64,000 bases of DNA from Uliginosibacterium sp. Its GTDB lineage: Bacteria; Pseudomonadota; Gammaproteobacteria; Burkholderiales; Rhodocyclaceae. The notes beneath the pieces are model-generated. The model worked only from the letters and a program-made list of their open reading frames with translations, did no database searches and was not told the origin of the DNA. The stretch is taken from assembly GCA_016718265.1 (NCBI GenBank), contig JADKDZ010000001.1, positions 539,176 through 603,175 on the forward strand, in the 5' to 3' direction. The position numbers and the translations under genes were made by a program. Positions 63,749 to 64,000 of the stretch are shown here, in pieces (position 1 is the first letter of the stretch; each line of letters opens with the position of its first letter).

Positions 63749-64000
63749 TTGATTTGATTGTCACTGCCTTGGTGACATCGCCCGATTTCACGACGTAAGA
63801 CACCGACGGCGCGGACGTGCCGTCCGCCAGCAGGCCGTTGCCAATACCCGAGGGCAGAAAGCTCAAGGCGGTGGTCGTCGTCCCTTCAATCGCTGCGCCG
63901 GCATAACGCTTGGCGTAATCGGCCTTGGTCAGGCACGCAAGCACTTCGTTGCCCTGCGTGATCGCCCAAGCGGCGTTGTCACAGCCTTGCACGGCGGGGG
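63726..64000 (-). CDS. FimT/FimU-type pseudopilin, C-terminal part
   Basis: Open frame running off the right edge of the window; only about 90 C-terminal residues are present, so the N-terminal prepilin helix cannot be seen. The segment QGCDNAAWAITQGNEVLACL, followed by a beta-rich end (AVTIKSSGVVDVK), resembles the GspH/FimT domain. It lies just before pilV, where fimT or fimU usually is. The assignment rests mainly on gene order. Confidence 0.6.
   Translation of the reverse strand, partial: PAVQGCDNAAWAITQGNEVLACLTKADYAKRYAGAAIEGTTTTALSFLPSGIGNGLLADGTSAPSVSYVVKSGDVTKAVTIKSSGVVDVK

Overview
The window looks like chromosomal DNA of a betaproteobacterium, most likely from the Rhodocyclales or a close relative. 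The GC content is high, and several gene orders are typical of that class: lgt opposite ilvD, the run lolB-ispE-tRNA-Gln-prs-rplY-pth-ychF, a porin-glnK-amtB operon, ubiK-comM, and a fimT-pilV-pilW-pilX-pilY1-pilE type minor pilin cluster. The genus is an inference; no 16S rRNA gene or species marker is present.

Layout. 1-2150 is an accessory patch: a PIN/Phd toxin-antitoxin pair between two imperfect direct repeats, then a DUF3883 gene broken by a frameshift. 2472-8466 holds a tandem VOC protein, a membrane diguanylate cyclase, a GDT1/UPF0016 manganese exporter behind a yybP-ykoY riboswitch, lgt, and ilvD. 8668-14829 is signalling: a GAF-PAS-GAF-GGDEF-EAL protein, a small unknown protein, a PAS histidine kinase frameshifted in its ATP-binding domain, and an FKBP isomerase. 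15117-17206 is groES-groEL under a strong sigma70 promoter with a CIRCE operator. 17457-24234 carries xth, an NAD malic enzyme between palindromic repeats, an OmpR/EnvZ-type two-component pair, a divergent His/Met/Gly-rich secreted protein, and a phytochelatin synthase-like protease. 24653-29359 has a YfbK-like VWA lipoprotein, a bacterial dynamin-like GTPase and mutM.

29430-36162 is a dense housekeeping block: a TPR protein, lolB, ispE, tRNA-Gln, prs, rplY, pth and ychF. Next come an intact paralogue of the broken histidine kinase, then hemE and priA separated by a 366-base gap with a cluster of DnaA boxes. 42167-44884 is the nitrogen-regulated amtB-glnK-porin operon with a sigma54 promoter. 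ubiK and comM follow. 47361-58445 is a complete, translationally coupled glycogen operon (glgP-glgB-glgC-glgA-pgm-glgX). It can make ADP-glucose from glucose-6-phosphate, polymerise and branch it, then phosphorolyse and debranch the polymer. The window ends in a minus-strand pilin operon with an unusual large PilY1-position protein.

The most notable items are the manganese riboswitch with a predicted 11-bp expression-platform helix, two frameshifts in C/G homopolymers (which may be assembly errors), the DnaA-box cluster, the divergent two-component locus with a tandem TGTAAC box, the atypical PilY1-position protein, and a 25-codon ORF with a very strong ribosome binding site opposite the malic enzyme gene. 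I did not find a CRISPR array, prophage or insertion sequence.
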